From CAVPTL01 sp963727235 (GTDB lineage: Bacteria; Actinomycetota; Thermoleophilia; Gaiellales; JAICJC01): a stretch of 64,000 bases of DNA. Of this stretch, positions 16,139 to 25,193 are shown piece after piece (the stretch's first letter is position 1; every line of letters starts with the position of its first letter). A program made the translations under genes and the position numbers. The notes under the pieces are model-generated. The model was not told where the DNA came from and did no database searches. It saw only the letters and a program-made list of their open reading frames with translations. The stretch spans positions 1-64,000 of the forward strand of contig CAVSFZ010000028.1 in NCBI GenBank assembly GCA_963727235.1. The letters are read 5' to 3'.

Positions 16139-18862
16139 GTGCTGATTGGGAGAGAGGCTGAGAAGTCAGCCGTTGCCGGACTCCTCGACGGCGCCCGGCA
16201 CGGTCGCAGCGGGGTGCTGGTGGTGCGCGGACCGCCCGGCATCGGCAAATCCGCGCTGCTCGACCTGGCCTCGGTGTCGGCCGAAGGCATGGAGGTGATG
16301 CGGCTGGCCGGGGTCGTCACCGAGCGGGACATCGCATTCGCCGCACTGTACGAGTTGCTGCACCCGCTGCTGCCACGCATGGGGGAAATCCCCGACCCGC
16401 AGCGCGCGGCACTCGAGGGGGCGCTCGCCCTGGCGGCACCGACGCCGATCGACCGGTTCGCGGTGGGAGCGGCGACGCTGTCGCTGCTGGCGCTGGCCGC
16501 GGAGTCCCAGCCGCTGCTGATCCTGATCGACGACGATCAGTGGGTCGATCAGGCGTCCACTGAGGCTCTGGCGTTCGCGGCTCGCCGGCTGGATCGAGAA
16601 GGTATCGCAATCATCGGAGCCACCCGGAGCCCAGAATCCCGGCCGCTCTCCAGCTTCCCCTCGCTGACCTTGGAACCGATGTCGCCGACCGACGGGCGCC
16701 GGCTCCTCCAGCTCCGCTCGGGCGTCGCGCCGGCTCCGGCGGTGGCCGATCGCATCCTGGCCGAGAGCGGCGGCATCCCGCTTGCGATCGTCGCGGCCGC
16801 CGACCTCCTGTCCCCTGCGCAGCTCGCAGGGCATCAGCCGCTGCCAATCCCTCTGCCGGTCGCAGCCGACATGGTGGGACGGCTGCTGGACGAGACCGAT
16901 CCGATGTCGGCAACCGCCCGTGGACTGCTGGTATCGGTGGCCGCCGCCGACACCCGTTCGATCCGGGTGATTTCCCGTGTTTCCGGCGCGGACGGGTTCG
17001 GGGCGCTGGCCGACGCCGAGCGGCAGGGCCTGCTCGTGATGCATGGGGAGCAGATTCGGTTCGCCAACCCACTGATGCGCTCGGCTTTGTACCAGGCGGC
17101 CTCGCCCGAGGAGCGGCGGTTGGCGCATGCCCGCATCGCCGCGGCGCTGGTCGAGCCGCGCTACCGCGACCGCCGCGCTGTACATCTCGGCAAGGCCGCC
17201 ACCGGCCCCGACGACGTGATTGCCGCAGAGTTGGAGTGGGCCGGCGACCGGTATCGCGAACGGGTGGGATTCGGCGTGGCGACGGCCGCGTACCAACGCG
17301 CGGCGGAGCTGAGCGAACACGACAGCGACCGCTGCCGCCGGTTGTGGCTGGCAGCGTCGGCCGCGTGGCAGGCGGGGTGGCCGGCGGAGAGCTCTGAGTT
17401 GCTCGATCGCATCGGCGACCCGGTGCCCGATCCGCTGCTGGCGGCAGACGTCGAGTACCTGCGCACCCGCATCGAGATCCGCAGTGGTCGCACAGTCGAC
17501 GCCGCCGACGTGTTCGAGGCCGAGCAAAAGCTCAGCGGGCTGGATCCGTCCCGGGCCGCGCGCATGCTGATCGCCGCCGCTGAACGAGCTCGAGCCGACG
17601 ACAAGATCGAGTTCCTGACCCGGGCGTGTGATCTGAGCCGCGACGCCGACCAATCGCTGTGGCTGCGGGCATCACTGACGCGGTCGGCTGCAATCGCCGA
17701 CAAGGGCAGCGACGATCAGGCCGCGGCGGCCGCCCACGACCTGCGGGCGACGCTGCAGCGCGATCCCGCGCTGCGCTGCGACCCCGAGCTGCTGGCGCTG
17801 GCGGCCGCCGCGACCGGCGAGGCCGAGCCCGATCTCGAGTTGAGCGCCGAAGCGGTCAGCTCGGCCCGGGAGCGGGGCGCGGTGGCGGTACTGCCGCACG
17901 CGCTGTTTCTGTGGGCCAGAGCTGCCGAGGCGCAGGGATGGTGGAACGACGCCCTGGCCGCGCTGAACGACGCCGAGCAGCTTGCCGAGGCGTCCGGCCA
18001 GGAACTGTGGCGCGGGCGGACGATCGCCGCCCGGGCGCGGATCCACGCCCTTCGCGGTGACGACGTGGGGTGTGGCGCCGAGCTCGGCACCCTGACCGAA
18101 CTGGACTGGCCGGACGACCAGCGGCTGGCGCTGGTGCAGACCTGCACCGGCTTGATCCGGCTCGCCGCGGGCGATGCCGCGGCCGCAGCCCAGCACCTGA
18201 CCACGCGCTTGGAGATGCCAGAGGCGGCCGCCACGATGGACGACCGACGGTGGTTGATTCCCGATCTGGTGGAGGCGCTGGTGCACCTCGGCCGGAACGA
18301 TGACGCAGCCGCACTGATGGCTGCCGCAGACAACTCCCCGCCGGCGCTGGGATGGCTCCAGGCGCGAACGGCGGTGGCCGCGGCCTTGATCTCCGGTGAC
18401 GGGGGTGTGTTCGCCGAGGCGGCCGAGATGGCCGAACGGCTCGACCCGCCGCACCCGTACCACCGCGCTCGGGTCGAGCTCGCCCATGGTCAGCATCTGC
18501 GCCGGCAGGCACGGATCGCCGCCTCCCGTCCAGGGTTGCGATCCGCGATCGAGCTGTTCGACGCGCTCGGGGCGTCGGCCTGGGCAGAGCGTGCCCGCGG
18601 GGAGCTGGCGGCGACCAACGAGCACCCCTCCGCTCCGGATCCCGCGAATCGCGACCGGCTGACTCCGCAGGAACGACTGATCGCAGATCTGGTCGTGACC
18701 GGGCTTACCGACAGCGAGGTGGCCGCTCGGCTATTCCTGAGCGCGAAGACGATTTCGTATCACCTCGACAAGGTGTACAAGAAACTGAGTTGCACGCCAG
18801 GCCGGGGGCGTCGCGAGTTGGCCGCGAAGCTGCGGGAGCTCGATGACGAAGGCGGGGCATGA
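16139..18862 (+). CDS. LAL-type (large ATP-binding) LuxR family transcription activator
   Basis: A 907-aa regulator. A Walker A GPPGIGKS (31-38) and Walker B LILIDDDQWVD start the ATPase part, a long helical TPR-like middle follows, and a LuxR-type helix-turn-helix ends the protein (about 845-895: LTPQERLIADL, then DSEVAARLFLSAKTISYHL). LAL proteins activate nearby catabolic or secondary-metabolism operons when ATP and an inducer bind. GTG 16139 is preceded by a TATATT-like -10 element near 16127. Its TGA overlaps the ATG of the vWA gene, so it is the first gene of a tightly coupled block and the natural candidate for its control. Confidence 0.88.
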   Translation: MLIGREAEKSAVAGLLDGARHGRSGVLVVRGPPGIGKSALLDLASVSAEGMEVMRLAGVVTERDIAFAALYELLHPLLPRMGEIPDPQRAALEGALALAAPTPIDRFAVGAATLSLLALAAESQPLLILIDDDQWVDQASTEALAFAARRLDREGIAIIGATRSPESRPLSSFPSLTLEPMSPTDGRRLLQLRSGVAPAPAVADRILAESGGIPLAIVAAADLLSPAQLAGHQPLPIPLPVAADMVGRLLDETDPMSATARGLLVSVAAADTRSIRVISRVSGADGFGALADAERQGLLVMHGEQIRFANPLMRSALYQAASPEERRLAHARIAAALVEPRYRDRRAVHLGKAATGPDDVIAAELEWAGDRYRERVGFGVATAAYQRAAELSEHDSDRCRRLWLAASAAWQAGWPAESSELLDRIGDPVPDPLLAADVEYLRTRIEIRSGRTVDAADVFEAEQKLSGLDPSRAARMLIAAAERARADDKIEFLTRACDLSRDADQSLWLRASLTRSAAIADKGSDDQAAAAAHDLRATLQRDPALRCDPELLALAAAATGEAEPDLELSAEAVSSARERGAVAVLPHALFLWARAAEAQGWWNDALAALNDAEQLAEASGQELWRGRTIAARARIHALRGDDVGCGAELGTLTELDWPDDQRLALVQTCTGLIRLAAGDAAAAAQHLTTRLEMPEAAATMDDRRWLIPDLVEALVHLGRNDDAAALMAAADNSPPALGWLQARTAVAAALISGDGGVFAEAAEMAERLDPPHPYHRARVELAHGQHLRRQARIAASRPGLRSAIELFDALGASAWAERARGELAATNEHPSAPDPANRDRLTPQERLIADLVVTGLTDSEVAARLFLSAKTISYHLDKVYKKLSCTPGRGRRELAAKLRELDDEGGA

Positions 18863-20487
18863 CCGCGCGGGCGCGCGCGGCCACCGGTTGCCTGTGGGTC
18901 ATGGTGGCGGCCATTGCGGGGATTTCTCTTCTGACTCTGGCCGGCTGGATCAGCGGCCCTCCCGACCACAGCCCGGTCGCGATCCGGTTTGTGTACACAC
19001 CCGACGCCGAGGAACTGGTGGTCGGGCCGATCAAATCCTTCAACAAGGCGGGCATCACGGTCGACGGCCACCCGGTGAGGGTCGTCCCCACCGCGATGCC
19101 CAGCGGCGAGACCGAGCGCGGCTTGGCGCACGGCACCACCGCCGCCGACGTGTGGCTACCCGCATCCTCGGTATGGACAGGGCTTTTGAACCACGACGCC
19201 GGCGCCACCTGGGCGCCGCCGAGCCCGTCGCTGGTTCACTCGCCCCAGGTGGTCGCGATCTGGGAGCCCCTCGCAAAGCGACTGGGGTGGCCGCACCGGC
19301 CTGTCTCCTGGCGTGACCTGCTGAAGCTGGGTGCGACCGACCCCGACTACCGCTACGGCCATACCAACCCCGACTTCTCGACCTCCGGCCTGAACGCGAT
19401 GATCGCCGAGTACGCCGTCGCCACCGGTCACAGTCCTGAAGGCCTGACGTTGGCGGATGCAGCAGATCCAGCGGCCATGCGGGCCGTGAGCGCGCAGGAA
19501 GACCACATCGTTCACTACGGCGACACGGCCGCATCGTTCCTCGACCAGATGGCGCGCTACCGCGGCAAATATGCGTCCTGGGTGATCACCCAGGAGACGT
19601 CGCTGGTCGGTTTCCGGCAGGACCACCCGGCACTGCGCCCTCGCTTGGTGGCGATCTACCCCAGCGACGGGACATATCTCGCCGACTACCCGCTGGTGGC
19701 GATGTCGGAGGCCGCTCCCGGCGCGAACGAGCTCCAGCGACAGGCGGCGCTGGCCTTCCGGAATTGGCTGCCGGCTCATGTGAGCGTCTCCGACGCCGCC
19801 GATCACGGCTACCGGTCGGGGCCGGTGAATGCGGCGGCGCTGCCGCCGATCGATGCCGCCCACGGCGCCGACCCCGCTCCACCGCGGCTGTTGCCGCTGC
19901 CCGATCCGACCGTCGTCAGCCAGGTCCGGCGGTCGTGGCCGCTGGTGCGGAAACCCGCCGACGTGGGCCTCGTGGTCGACCGCACGTGCCTGGCGCCGGC
20001 CGGCCAGCAGATCACCTCGGGTGTCGCGACGCTCCTGAAAGGGTTTTCCTCGCGCGACCGAGTGGGATTGTGGGCGGCGGGGCCATCCGTGACCCAGCCG
20101 CAGCCGCCCGTGGTGCTGGGCGCGACCCGCGCGCGGTTGCTGCACTCGGTCGCAGCGCTCGAGCCGGCCAAGGCGGGCGCAGTGTTCGACGCGATCGCGA
20201 CCGCCCATGACGCGATCGCGGCCCTTCCGGGCAGTGGCCGCAACCGGGGCGTGATCGTGATGACCGACGGTCGCTCGGACGTGAGCCGCGCCTCGGTGGA
20301 GGCGCTCGAGCGTCACCTGCAGGCCGCCGGCAACTCGGATCGAGTGCGGGTGTTCACGGTGGCATGTTCGGCCACCCCCGACATGCAGGTGCTGCGGCGG
20401 ATCTCATATGCCTCGCAGGGTGAGGCGTTTGGTGCGACACTGGCCGATATCGGCACCGCGTACCGCAGCCTGTCTGCCTACTACTGA
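18859..20487 (+). CDS. membrane-anchored substrate-binding + von Willebrand A (vWA) domain protein
   Basis: A 542-aa protein. An N-terminal membrane helix (about 11-33) places the rest outside the cell. Residues about 40-330 look like an extracellular solute-binding fold (MAIWEP-type hinge, GFRQDHPALRPRLVAIYP). Residues about 370-540 look like a vWA domain: VGLVVDRTCLA occupies the MIDAS strand but reads DRTC rather than DxSxS, while VIVMTDGRSD keeps the TDG loop. The altered MIDAS suggests weak or no metal adhesion. ATG 18859 overlaps the LAL gene (ATGA), and the kinase gene follows after 8 bp. Probably a surface sensor or scaffold for the kinase; that link is inferred. Confidence 0.75.
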   Translation: MTARARAATGCLWVMVAAIAGISLLTLAGWISGPPDHSPVAIRFVYTPDAEELVVGPIKSFNKAGITVDGHPVRVVPTAMPSGETERGLAHGTTAADVWLPASSVWTGLLNHDAGATWAPPSPSLVHSPQVVAIWEPLAKRLGWPHRPVSWRDLLKLGATDPDYRYGHTNPDFSTSGLNAMIAEYAVATGHSPEGLTLADAADPAAMRAVSAQEDHIVHYGDTAASFLDQMARYRGKYASWVITQETSLVGFRQDHPALRPRLVAIYPSDGTYLADYPLVAMSEAAPGANELQRQAALAFRNWLPAHVSVSDAADHGYRSGPVNAAALPPIDAAHGADPAPPRLLPLPDPTVVSQVRRSWPLVRKPADVGLVVDRTCLAPAGQQITSGVATLLKGFSSRDRVGLWAAGPSVTQPQPPVVLGATRARLLHSVAALEPAKAGAVFDAIATAHDAIAALPGSGRNRGVIVMTDGRSDVSRASVEALERHLQAAGNSDRVRVFTVACSATPDMQVLRRISYASQGEAFGATLADIGTAYRSLSAYY

Positions 20488-20495
20488 TCGGAAGG

Positions 20496-21467
20496 ATGGA
20501 CGACGACCTTCGCATCGGCCGTTTCCCCGTTGTGCGAGAGCTCGGTCGGGGCGCGTTTGCGGTGGTCTATCTGGCGCGGGACGTGAGCCTTGATCGTGAC
20601 GTCGCAATCAAGGTCTTGACGCGGGTGATGGAGGCAACCGACGTACGCCGGTTCCTGGACGAAGGCCACTACCTGGCCCAGTTCAACGACCCCCATATCG
20701 TGCAGATCCACGAGTCCGGCACGCATGAGGGCGCGCCGTTCCTGGTGATGGAGTACGTGCCCGGAGGGACGGTGGCCGAGCTGGTCGGATGCGGTGATCC
20801 GGCCGCCACCCGCAGGGTGCTGGAAGACGCGTTGGAGGGCCTTGCAACTCTGCACCACGCGGGAGTGGTGCATCGCGACCTGAAGCCGCAGAACCTGCTG
20901 CTGACGGCGTCCGGACAAGTCAAGGTGGCGGACTTCGGCCTCGCCCGGTTCCAGGACGCCGACCGCCTCACCCGCGAAGGCACCGCCGCCGGAACTGCCC
21001 GCTACATGGCCCCCGAGCAGGCCTCCCCGGCGCTGGGTGAGGTGGGCCCGCCGGCAGATCTGTATGCGATCGGGATGATCGCCCACGAGCTTCTGACCGG
21101 CGAGGTGCCGTTCGAGTCGAGCGAAGCCCCACTGGAGGAGCGCGTGCGCCACGAGCCACCGTCAGTGGCCTCCGTCTGGGACGGGGACGACACCAGCCTG
21201 GTCGAATGGATCGACTGGCTGACACGACTGCACCCCCGCGACCGGCCGGCGGATGCGGCAGCTGCGCTCGAGGTGCTCCGCTCCGGCGCACCTCCACCAC
21301 CCCCCACCGCGACATTCTGGCAGTCGGCACTGCGTCCGCTGCCGATCGGTTTCGGCGCGTGTGTGGCCGCCGTCGGGCTGATCACCACCACTCTGTGGCT
21401 GCTGCCCCTGGCCGTGTTGGGACTGGTCTGCCTCGCGCTGATTCCCGTGGCACGAACACGCGCGTAG
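20496..21467 (+). CDS. Hanks-type serine/threonine protein kinase with C-terminal membrane helices
   Basis: A 323-aa eukaryote-like kinase. The glycine loop is LGRGAFAVVY, ATP lysine K39 is in VAIK, the catalytic loop is HRDLKPQN with D128, DFG has D146, and the APE-like motif is MAPEQ. All catalytic residues are present. After the kinase domain (about 1-265) a proline-rich linker leads to two hydrophobic helices (about 283-318), so it is anchored from its C-terminus rather than through an extracellular sensor. ATG or GTG-rich start 20496 lies 8 bp after the vWA gene. A direct signalling pair with that surface protein is likely by position. Confidence 0.88.
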   Translation: MDDDLRIGRFPVVRELGRGAFAVVYLARDVSLDRDVAIKVLTRVMEATDVRRFLDEGHYLAQFNDPHIVQIHESGTHEGAPFLVMEYVPGGTVAELVGCGDPAATRRVLEDALEGLATLHHAGVVHRDLKPQNLLLTASGQVKVADFGLARFQDADRLTREGTAAGTARYMAPEQASPALGEVGPPADLYAIGMIAHELLTGEVPFESSEAPLEERVRHEPPSVASVWDGDDTSLVEWIDWLTRLHPRDRPADAAAALEVLRSGAPPPPPTATFWQSALRPLPIGFGACVAAVGLITTTLWLLPLAVLGLVCLALIPVARTRA

Positions 21468-21521
21468 ACGACTGGGAAGTTCCCCGAGGTCGGGGGCGAT
21501 GGTGACGGCGATGCTGGGCCC

Positions 21522-22718
21522 ATGGGTTCCATCCGACCACACGCTCCCCAGGCTCACCTCCTGATCGAACAGCACGGGTCACCGCTGTACGTGTACGACA
21601 CGCGGGAGCTGCGCCGCTGTTACGAACGGTTCGTTTCGGCCTTCCGGCACCCCAGAACCGAGTGTCACTACGCAATTGTCTGTAACAAGAATCCGGCGCT
21701 GGTAGCCCGGCTGCTCGATCTGGGCGCGGGTGTGCACGCCAACACGCCGGGGGATGCGTTCGCCGCACTGCAAGCAGGTACCCCAGCCGAGCGCATCGTC
21801 TACAGCGGCACCAACCTGACCGACGATGACATCGAGCTGCTGACCGCGGCCGGCATCCACCTCAACCTCGATTCGCTCGACCAGCTGGAGCGGGTCGTCC
21901 GGATCGCGCCCGGTGGCAGTGTCGGACTGAGAATGTTGATGGCCGACACCGGAGGCCGCAGCCGCATCGGCGTGACCCCAGCCGAGCTCCCGGAAGCACG
22001 TGTGATCGCCCGGCGGGCCGGAATCTCGATCACCGGCTTGCATATGTACGCGGGCACCCACACCCGCTCATACGACCGTTTTGTGGCCTGCCTGGATCGA
22101 ACAATAGATGCCGCCCTGCGGCTGCCGGACATCGAGTACATCGACCTCGGGGGAGGCTTTGGCGTCGCCTACCGGCGCAACCAGGATGCGCTCGACCTGG
22201 CCGTACTCGGCGTCGAGGTCGATCGGCGAATCGCCGCGCTGGAAGATCGGGTGGGCCGCCCCCTCCGGTTGCTGCTCGAGCCCGGCCGGATCCTGGTCGC
22301 CACCTGTGGCACCTTGCTGGTGCGGGTGGTCTCGGTCAAGCAGCGCGGCGGCCGCCGATTCGTCGGCGTCGACTCGAGCGTTGCCCACTTCGTGGTGCCA
22401 AGCGTGTATGGGGCGTTCCATCGAGTCGAGGTGATGAACCCGCGATCGCGGCCGCTGGAAGTCCCCACCGACCTGTGCGGGAACACCACCCACTCGCAGG
22501 ACTTCCTGGGGCGGAGCCTGCGACTGCCCGAGCTGAGGCCCGGTGACGTGATCGCGATCCGAGACGTGGGGGCCTACGGCTACGCCATGTCGAGCCACTT
22601 CCTCAACCGGCCACGGCCTGCCGAGGTGGTGCTGGACGACGCGGGAGTGCCGTCGCTGACCACCCGCCGAGAGCAACTGCAAGACCTCACGGCGCTCACA
22701 TCCGGGAGCGCGGCATGA
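21522..22718 (+). CDS. fold-III PLP-dependent decarboxylase family protein with altered active site
   Basis: A 398-aa relative of diaminopimelate/ornithine decarboxylases: an N-terminal TIM barrel and C-terminal beta domain. Kept features: PLYVYDTREL, GLHMYAGTHT, YIDLGGGFGV, LLEPGRILVA, GAYGYAMSSHFLNRPRPAEVV. Changed features: the usual YAxKAN lysine that binds PLP reads HYAIVCNKNPAL, with Val53 at the lysine place and Lys56 three residues later. The usual C-E-S-x-D of the partner subunit reads T323-H324-S325-Q326-D327. It may use a shifted lysine, do other chemistry, or be a binding protein. Its TGA overlaps the next ATG. Codon use matches its neighbours. Confidence 0.8.
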   Translation: MGSIRPHAPQAHLLIEQHGSPLYVYDTRELRRCYERFVSAFRHPRTECHYAIVCNKNPALVARLLDLGAGVHANTPGDAFAALQAGTPAERIVYSGTNLTDDDIELLTAAGIHLNLDSLDQLERVVRIAPGGSVGLRMLMADTGGRSRIGVTPAELPEARVIARRAGISITGLHMYAGTHTRSYDRFVACLDRTIDAALRLPDIEYIDLGGGFGVAYRRNQDALDLAVLGVEVDRRIAALEDRVGRPLRLLLEPGRILVATCGTLLVRVVSVKQRGGRRFVGVDSSVAHFVVPSVYGAFHRVEVMNPRSRPLEVPTDLCGNTTHSQDFLGRSLRLPELRPGDVIAIRDVGAYGYAMSSHFLNRPRPAEVVLDDAGVPSLTTRREQLQDLTALTSGSAA

Positions 22719-23650
22719 GGCGCTGCCCGCAATGTGGCCACAGTACCACCGGCAGAACCGTCCGAAGCACGGGACGCTGCTGGTCGTGCGAGCGCACGTT
22801 TTGCTTCGATCCCCGAGCGGATCCGATCACCGACTTCGGGTTCGACGCGGCGGTGCGGTTGGTCTCGGGCGAAGGCGCTGTGCGCTGGACCACCGATCAG
22901 CTCTATTACGCGGTTTGCCGGAGGGTGCGGCGGAGACGTACATGGGAGAGAATCACCCGGCGAAAGACGGTCAGCATCGACCGCACGCAGTTCCAGTTGC
23001 TGCTCGCGCGCTGGCAGTCTGCCGGCGAGACGCTGGCGGGACGCATAGACGACGGATCGCTGCAGCGGAGCACCCCCATCGACCTGAGCGCAGACCTGGC
23101 CGCCCTCGCCGTCGACCGTGCCGTTGTCTGCGACCGGCCGCAGACTCTCGCTTTTCTCCTGGCCAACGACTTCCATATGGAGCATCGGTGCGTGCTCCTG
23201 TGCGAGAGCGACCTGAGTGCGGACGTCTTTCCTGCGGCGGTGGAGCTTGCCCGCCGCAGCCAGAACCTGACGGTGCTGGCTGTGCACGACGCCGACCCCC
23301 ACGGCTGCGCCATGGCCCTTCGCCTGGGAGGGACGTCCGGAATGTTCGCCGACTCCATCTCGGCGGGACGCGGACGGATCATGGACATCGGACTCCGCCC
23401 CGGTCATGCCTCCGCGTTTCGGGGATCGTTTCAAACGTCCGCCCCGGTCGAGACGGGATTCCACGGGTCGAGCGAACACGAGGGCAAGTGGCTGGGGCGC
23501 TACCGCATGGAGCTCGCTGCGGTGCCGCCGGCGCGGCTGCTGACGACCCTTGCGGCAGCGTGGGTGTTCGACCCCGCGGACGAACCCGAGCCCGACATGG
23601 AAGGAGCGTGGATCGGTGGCGGAATTTACGACGATGATGACTTCGGCTGA
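22715..23650 (+). CDS. zinc-ribbon protein with Topo VI-A/Spo11-like YY motif and TOPRIM-like domain
   Basis: A 311-aa protein. An N-terminal zinc ribbon has C4, C7, C22 and C25. Residues about 40-90 look like a winged helix with RWTTDQLYYAVCRR (Y64, Y65), reminiscent of the LYY catalytic segment of Topo VI-A/Spo11. Residues about 133-205 look like a TOPRIM fold: RAVVCDRPQTLAFLL (D140 where E is usual), CVLLCESDL, and LAVHDADPHG (D192, D194, G197), close to the DxDPxG of that superfamily. The domain reading is mine and not confirmed. The C-terminus is acidic (DDDDFG). It overlaps the gene before (ATGA) and after (35 bp), so it is part of the same operon. Confidence 0.6.
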   Translation: MRRCPQCGHSTTGRTVRSTGRCWSCERTFCFDPRADPITDFGFDAAVRLVSGEGAVRWTTDQLYYAVCRRVRRRRTWERITRRKTVSIDRTQFQLLLARWQSAGETLAGRIDDGSLQRSTPIDLSADLAALAVDRAVVCDRPQTLAFLLANDFHMEHRCVLLCESDLSADVFPAAVELARRSQNLTVLAVHDADPHGCAMALRLGGTSGMFADSISAGRGRIMDIGLRPGHASAFRGSFQTSAPVETGFHGSSEHEGKWLGRYRMELAAVPPARLLTTLAAAWVFDPADEPEPDMEGAWIGGGIYDDDDFG

Positions 23651-25193
23651 ACCGCGTCGAGCCGACTCCGGCGCGAGCTTGATTGCGGGCAGCTGGGACT
23701 TCTGCTCACTCCACGGTCGTCCTGTGGAGACGATCGCCGAGTGGCTGGACGTGATCGCGACCGGCCGGCTGGCCTCGGTCAGGGGGGCGTACGCGCTGGC
23801 GTGGCGGGATCCCGCCAACGGCGTCGTGCACCTGGCGCGAGATCCGATCGGCGAGCGGTCGCTGTACTACGCCGCTGATCCAGAGGGCGTCACCGTGGCC
23901 AGAACCGTCGGCAAGGTGCTGGCACAGCGCCGGGTGCGGCCGCGACTGGATCCGCCCGCCTTGGCAACCTATCTGTGTCTCTCCTACATTCCGGCGCCGC
24001 TCACCCCGGTGGAACAGGTGTATGCCGTCGCGGCGGGGGAGCACGTCCAAGTGCAGGGGGAGACGATCGAACGCTCCGCGCTGTGGGGGGCTCCCGGCGA
24101 GCTGCCTGATCCCGGGCTCGAGGCCGCGGCGACCGACCTCCGCGAACTCCTCGAACGGTCGGTCTCCCGCAGGCTCCCGGCCCCTGGGTCGGAACTGTCC
24201 GCCTCACTGTCCGGCGGGCTGGACTCGAGTCTGGTGGTTGCGCTGGCCGGTCGGGCGCACACCGGATCGATCATGGCCTACTCATTGGGATTCGGAGCCG
24301 ACGAGATAAACGAACTGGAGTACAGCGCGATGGTCGCCGGACACTGCCGAGTCGAGCATCGCGTGATCACCGTGACGCCGGAAGACGTCCTGCGTGAACT
24401 CGACTCGACCATGACCGCGCTGGGGTCGCCGATCGGCGACCCGTTGACTGTTCCCAACACGATCCTCTTCCGGCAGGCCGACTCGGTCATGTTCAACGGC
24501 GAAGGCGGAGACCCCTGTTTCGGCGGACCCAAGAACGTGCCGATGCTGCTGCACACGCTGTATCGGCGTCGAGTGCACGGCGAGCAGCTCGGCTGCGCAT
24601 ACCTTCGGGCTCATCGGCGGTGTTATGACGATTTCGCCGCAATGGTCACCGATGACGTCCTGAGTGAACTGCCCGAGCGCTTCCTCGAGTCGAGGTTCCA
24701 GCCACATCTGGAAGATCCCCGCTGGAATACGCTGACCAACCGGATGATGGCGATGAACGTTCAGTTCAAGTGCGCCGACCACATCCTTGCGAAGGTCGAC
24801 GCGCTGGCCCGCTCGGCCGGCGCGGTACCTCGCTCGCCTCTCTGCGATCGGGAGGTGGTCGAGTATGCGTTGCGCCTGCCGGCGCATCTCAAGCTGGTCG
24901 GCTCGGGGGAAAAGCATGTGCTCAAGGCCGCCGTGGCCGACCTGCTGCCCGAGGCGATCCTGACCCGACCGAAGAGCGGCATGCGCGTTCCGGTCGTCTC
25001 GTGGATGAACGGGCCGCTGCTCGCATACACGCGTGAGCGACTTCTGGACGGACTGGCCCCGCGAGGGCTGTTCCGGCGGGAATACCTCGAGCGCCTGGTC
25101 GATCTCGAGGCCGCACCGGTGCGGCGCCGGCACCTCAAGCTGTGGATGCTCTTGTCGTTGGAAGCGTGGTTGGCCGGGATACCGTGGAAATGA
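23616..25193 (+). CDS. asparagine synthetase-like amidoligase lacking the N-terminal glutaminase Cys
   Basis: About 525 aa. The PP-loop ATP-binding motif SGGLDSS is near residues 199-205 and the synthetase domain follows; the usual GEGADELFGGY reads GEGGDPCFGGPK. The N-terminal amidotransferase fold is recognisable (GAYALAWRDPANGVVHLARD, then PIGERSLYYA), but no start gives a Met-Cys, so the glutamine-splitting nucleophile is absent and it probably uses ammonia or another amine, as lasso-peptide cyclases and beta-lactam synthetase do. GTG 23616 follows GGAG at a good distance; ATG 23637 is also possible. It overlaps the TOPRIM-like gene by 35 bp and the next small ORF by 4 bp. Confidence 0.8.
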   Translation: MAEFTTMMTSAEPRRADSGASLIAGSWDFCSLHGRPVETIAEWLDVIATGRLASVRGAYALAWRDPANGVVHLARDPIGERSLYYAADPEGVTVARTVGKVLAQRRVRPRLDPPALATYLCLSYIPAPLTPVEQVYAVAAGEHVQVQGETIERSALWGAPGELPDPGLEAAATDLRELLERSVSRRLPAPGSELSASLSGGLDSSLVVALAGRAHTGSIMAYSLGFGADEINELEYSAMVAGHCRVEHRVITVTPEDVLRELDSTMTALGSPIGDPLTVPNTILFRQADSVMFNGEGGDPCFGGPKNVPMLLHTLYRRRVHGEQLGCAYLRAHRRCYDDFAAMVTDDVLSELPERFLESRFQPHLEDPRWNTLTNRMMAMNVQFKCADHILAKVDALARSAGAVPRSPLCDREVVEYALRLPAHLKLVGSGEKHVLKAAVADLLPEAILTRPKSGMRVPVVSWMNGPLLAYTRERLLDGLAPRGLFRREYLERLVDLEAAPVRRRHLKLWMLLSLEAWLAGIPWK

